NCBI GenBank assembly: GCA_031273965.1
Contig: JAISQX010000038.1
Span: forward strand, 1 to 6,124
Source: Clostridiales bacterium
GTDB taxonomy: Bacteria; Bacillota; Clostridia; Christensenellales; JAISNN01
Reading direction: 5' to 3'
DNA length: 6,124 nt
Shown here: positions 6,050 through 6,124 of the stretch, in pieces
Numbering within the stretch: position 1 is the first letter of the stretch
Layout: the number at the start of each line of letters is the position of its first letter
The notes under the pieces: generated by a model
Database searches by the model: none
What the model was told of the DNA's origin: nothing
Seen by the model: only the letters and a program-made list of their open reading frames with translations
Translations under genes and position numbers: made by a program

Positions 6050-6124
6050 TTAAGTGAAACGCTTGTGAACCTTTTTTTTCGGCTTTACATAAGCCGAAAG
6101 TCTTTCTTCGTCTCTTGCCCTTTG
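6050..6124 (-). CDS. Possible C-terminal fragment of an unknown protein running off the right edge
   Basis: On the minus strand a frame is open from the window edge to a TAA at 6050-6052, giving 24 residues (starting QRARDEERLSAY, ending KPKKKVHKRFT). The basic, charged end is the kind of tail seen on nucleic-acid-binding proteins, but a run this short can occur by chance and I do not recognise the family. A perfect 9-bp hairpin lies within it, which argues somewhat for non-coding sequence. Confidence 0.25.
   Translation of the reverse strand, partial: QRARDEERLSAYVKPKKKVHKRFT
6077..6099. other. Perfect 9-bp inverted repeat near the right edge
   Basis: TTTCGGCTT (6077-6085) and AAGCCGAAA (6091-6099) form a perfect stem with a 5-base loop. 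The T8 run (6072-6079) lies on the 5' side on the plus strand, and on the minus strand the stem is followed by A residues, so it is not a clean intrinsic terminator in either direction; the plus strand has only a mixed GTCTTTCTTCG after it. It could be the end of an unseen gene's transcript or a leader hairpin. Confidence 0.5.

Overview
The window looks like part of a chromosome from an uncultured member of the Bacillota, probably class Clostridia. The genome is AT-rich (roughly 40% GC by eye) and uses strong Shine-Dalgarno sequences and consensus sigma-A-type promoter elements. It carries the classic rpmH-rnpA-yidD-yidC-jag cluster, with a Jag/KhpB protein that is typical of Gram-positive bacteria. 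Genus or family cannot be assigned from the sequence alone.

Layout, left to right. Positions 1-342 (+) hold the C-terminal end of a protein resembling the radical-SAM-associated DUF2344/TIGR03936 family; its start lies outside the window. Positions 343-638 form a convergent intergenic region with several weak hairpins and a block that may be a dispersed repeat. From 639 to 5673 everything is on the minus strand, transcribed right to left: rpmH (ribosomal protein L34), rnpA (RNase P protein), yidD (membrane-protein insertion factor), yidC (Oxa1-family insertase), jag/khpB (KH-R3H RNA-binding protein) and typA/bipA (ribosome-associated GTPase). A promoter with perfect -35 and -10 hexamers and a 17-base spacer sits just upstream of rpmH. 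A hairpin with a T-run between rpmH and rnpA looks like an attenuator that would set a high L34 output relative to the downstream genes. The downstream genes are packed tightly: rnpA-yidD gap 4 nt, yidD-yidC overlap 13 nt, yidC-jag gap 29 nt, jag-typA gap 10 nt. Positions 5743-6124 hold no confident gene. There is one hairpin, an orphan Shine-Dalgarno-like motif, and a short open frame running off the right edge.

Together the genes serve ribosome assembly, tRNA maturation, membrane-protein insertion and RNA binding, which is the usual theme of this cluster. The departures from the textbook version are: typA follows jag where mnmE is commonly found; KhpB carries a long Arg-Gly/Tyr-rich low-complexity tail; and YidC has a large extra loop between its second and third membrane segments, a Lys at the hydrophilic-groove position that is usually Arg, and a charged Lys/Glu-rich tail. 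No DnaA boxes were seen on the right flank, although this cluster often sits beside dnaA and oriC. I found no mobile element, CRISPR array, tRNA or rRNA.
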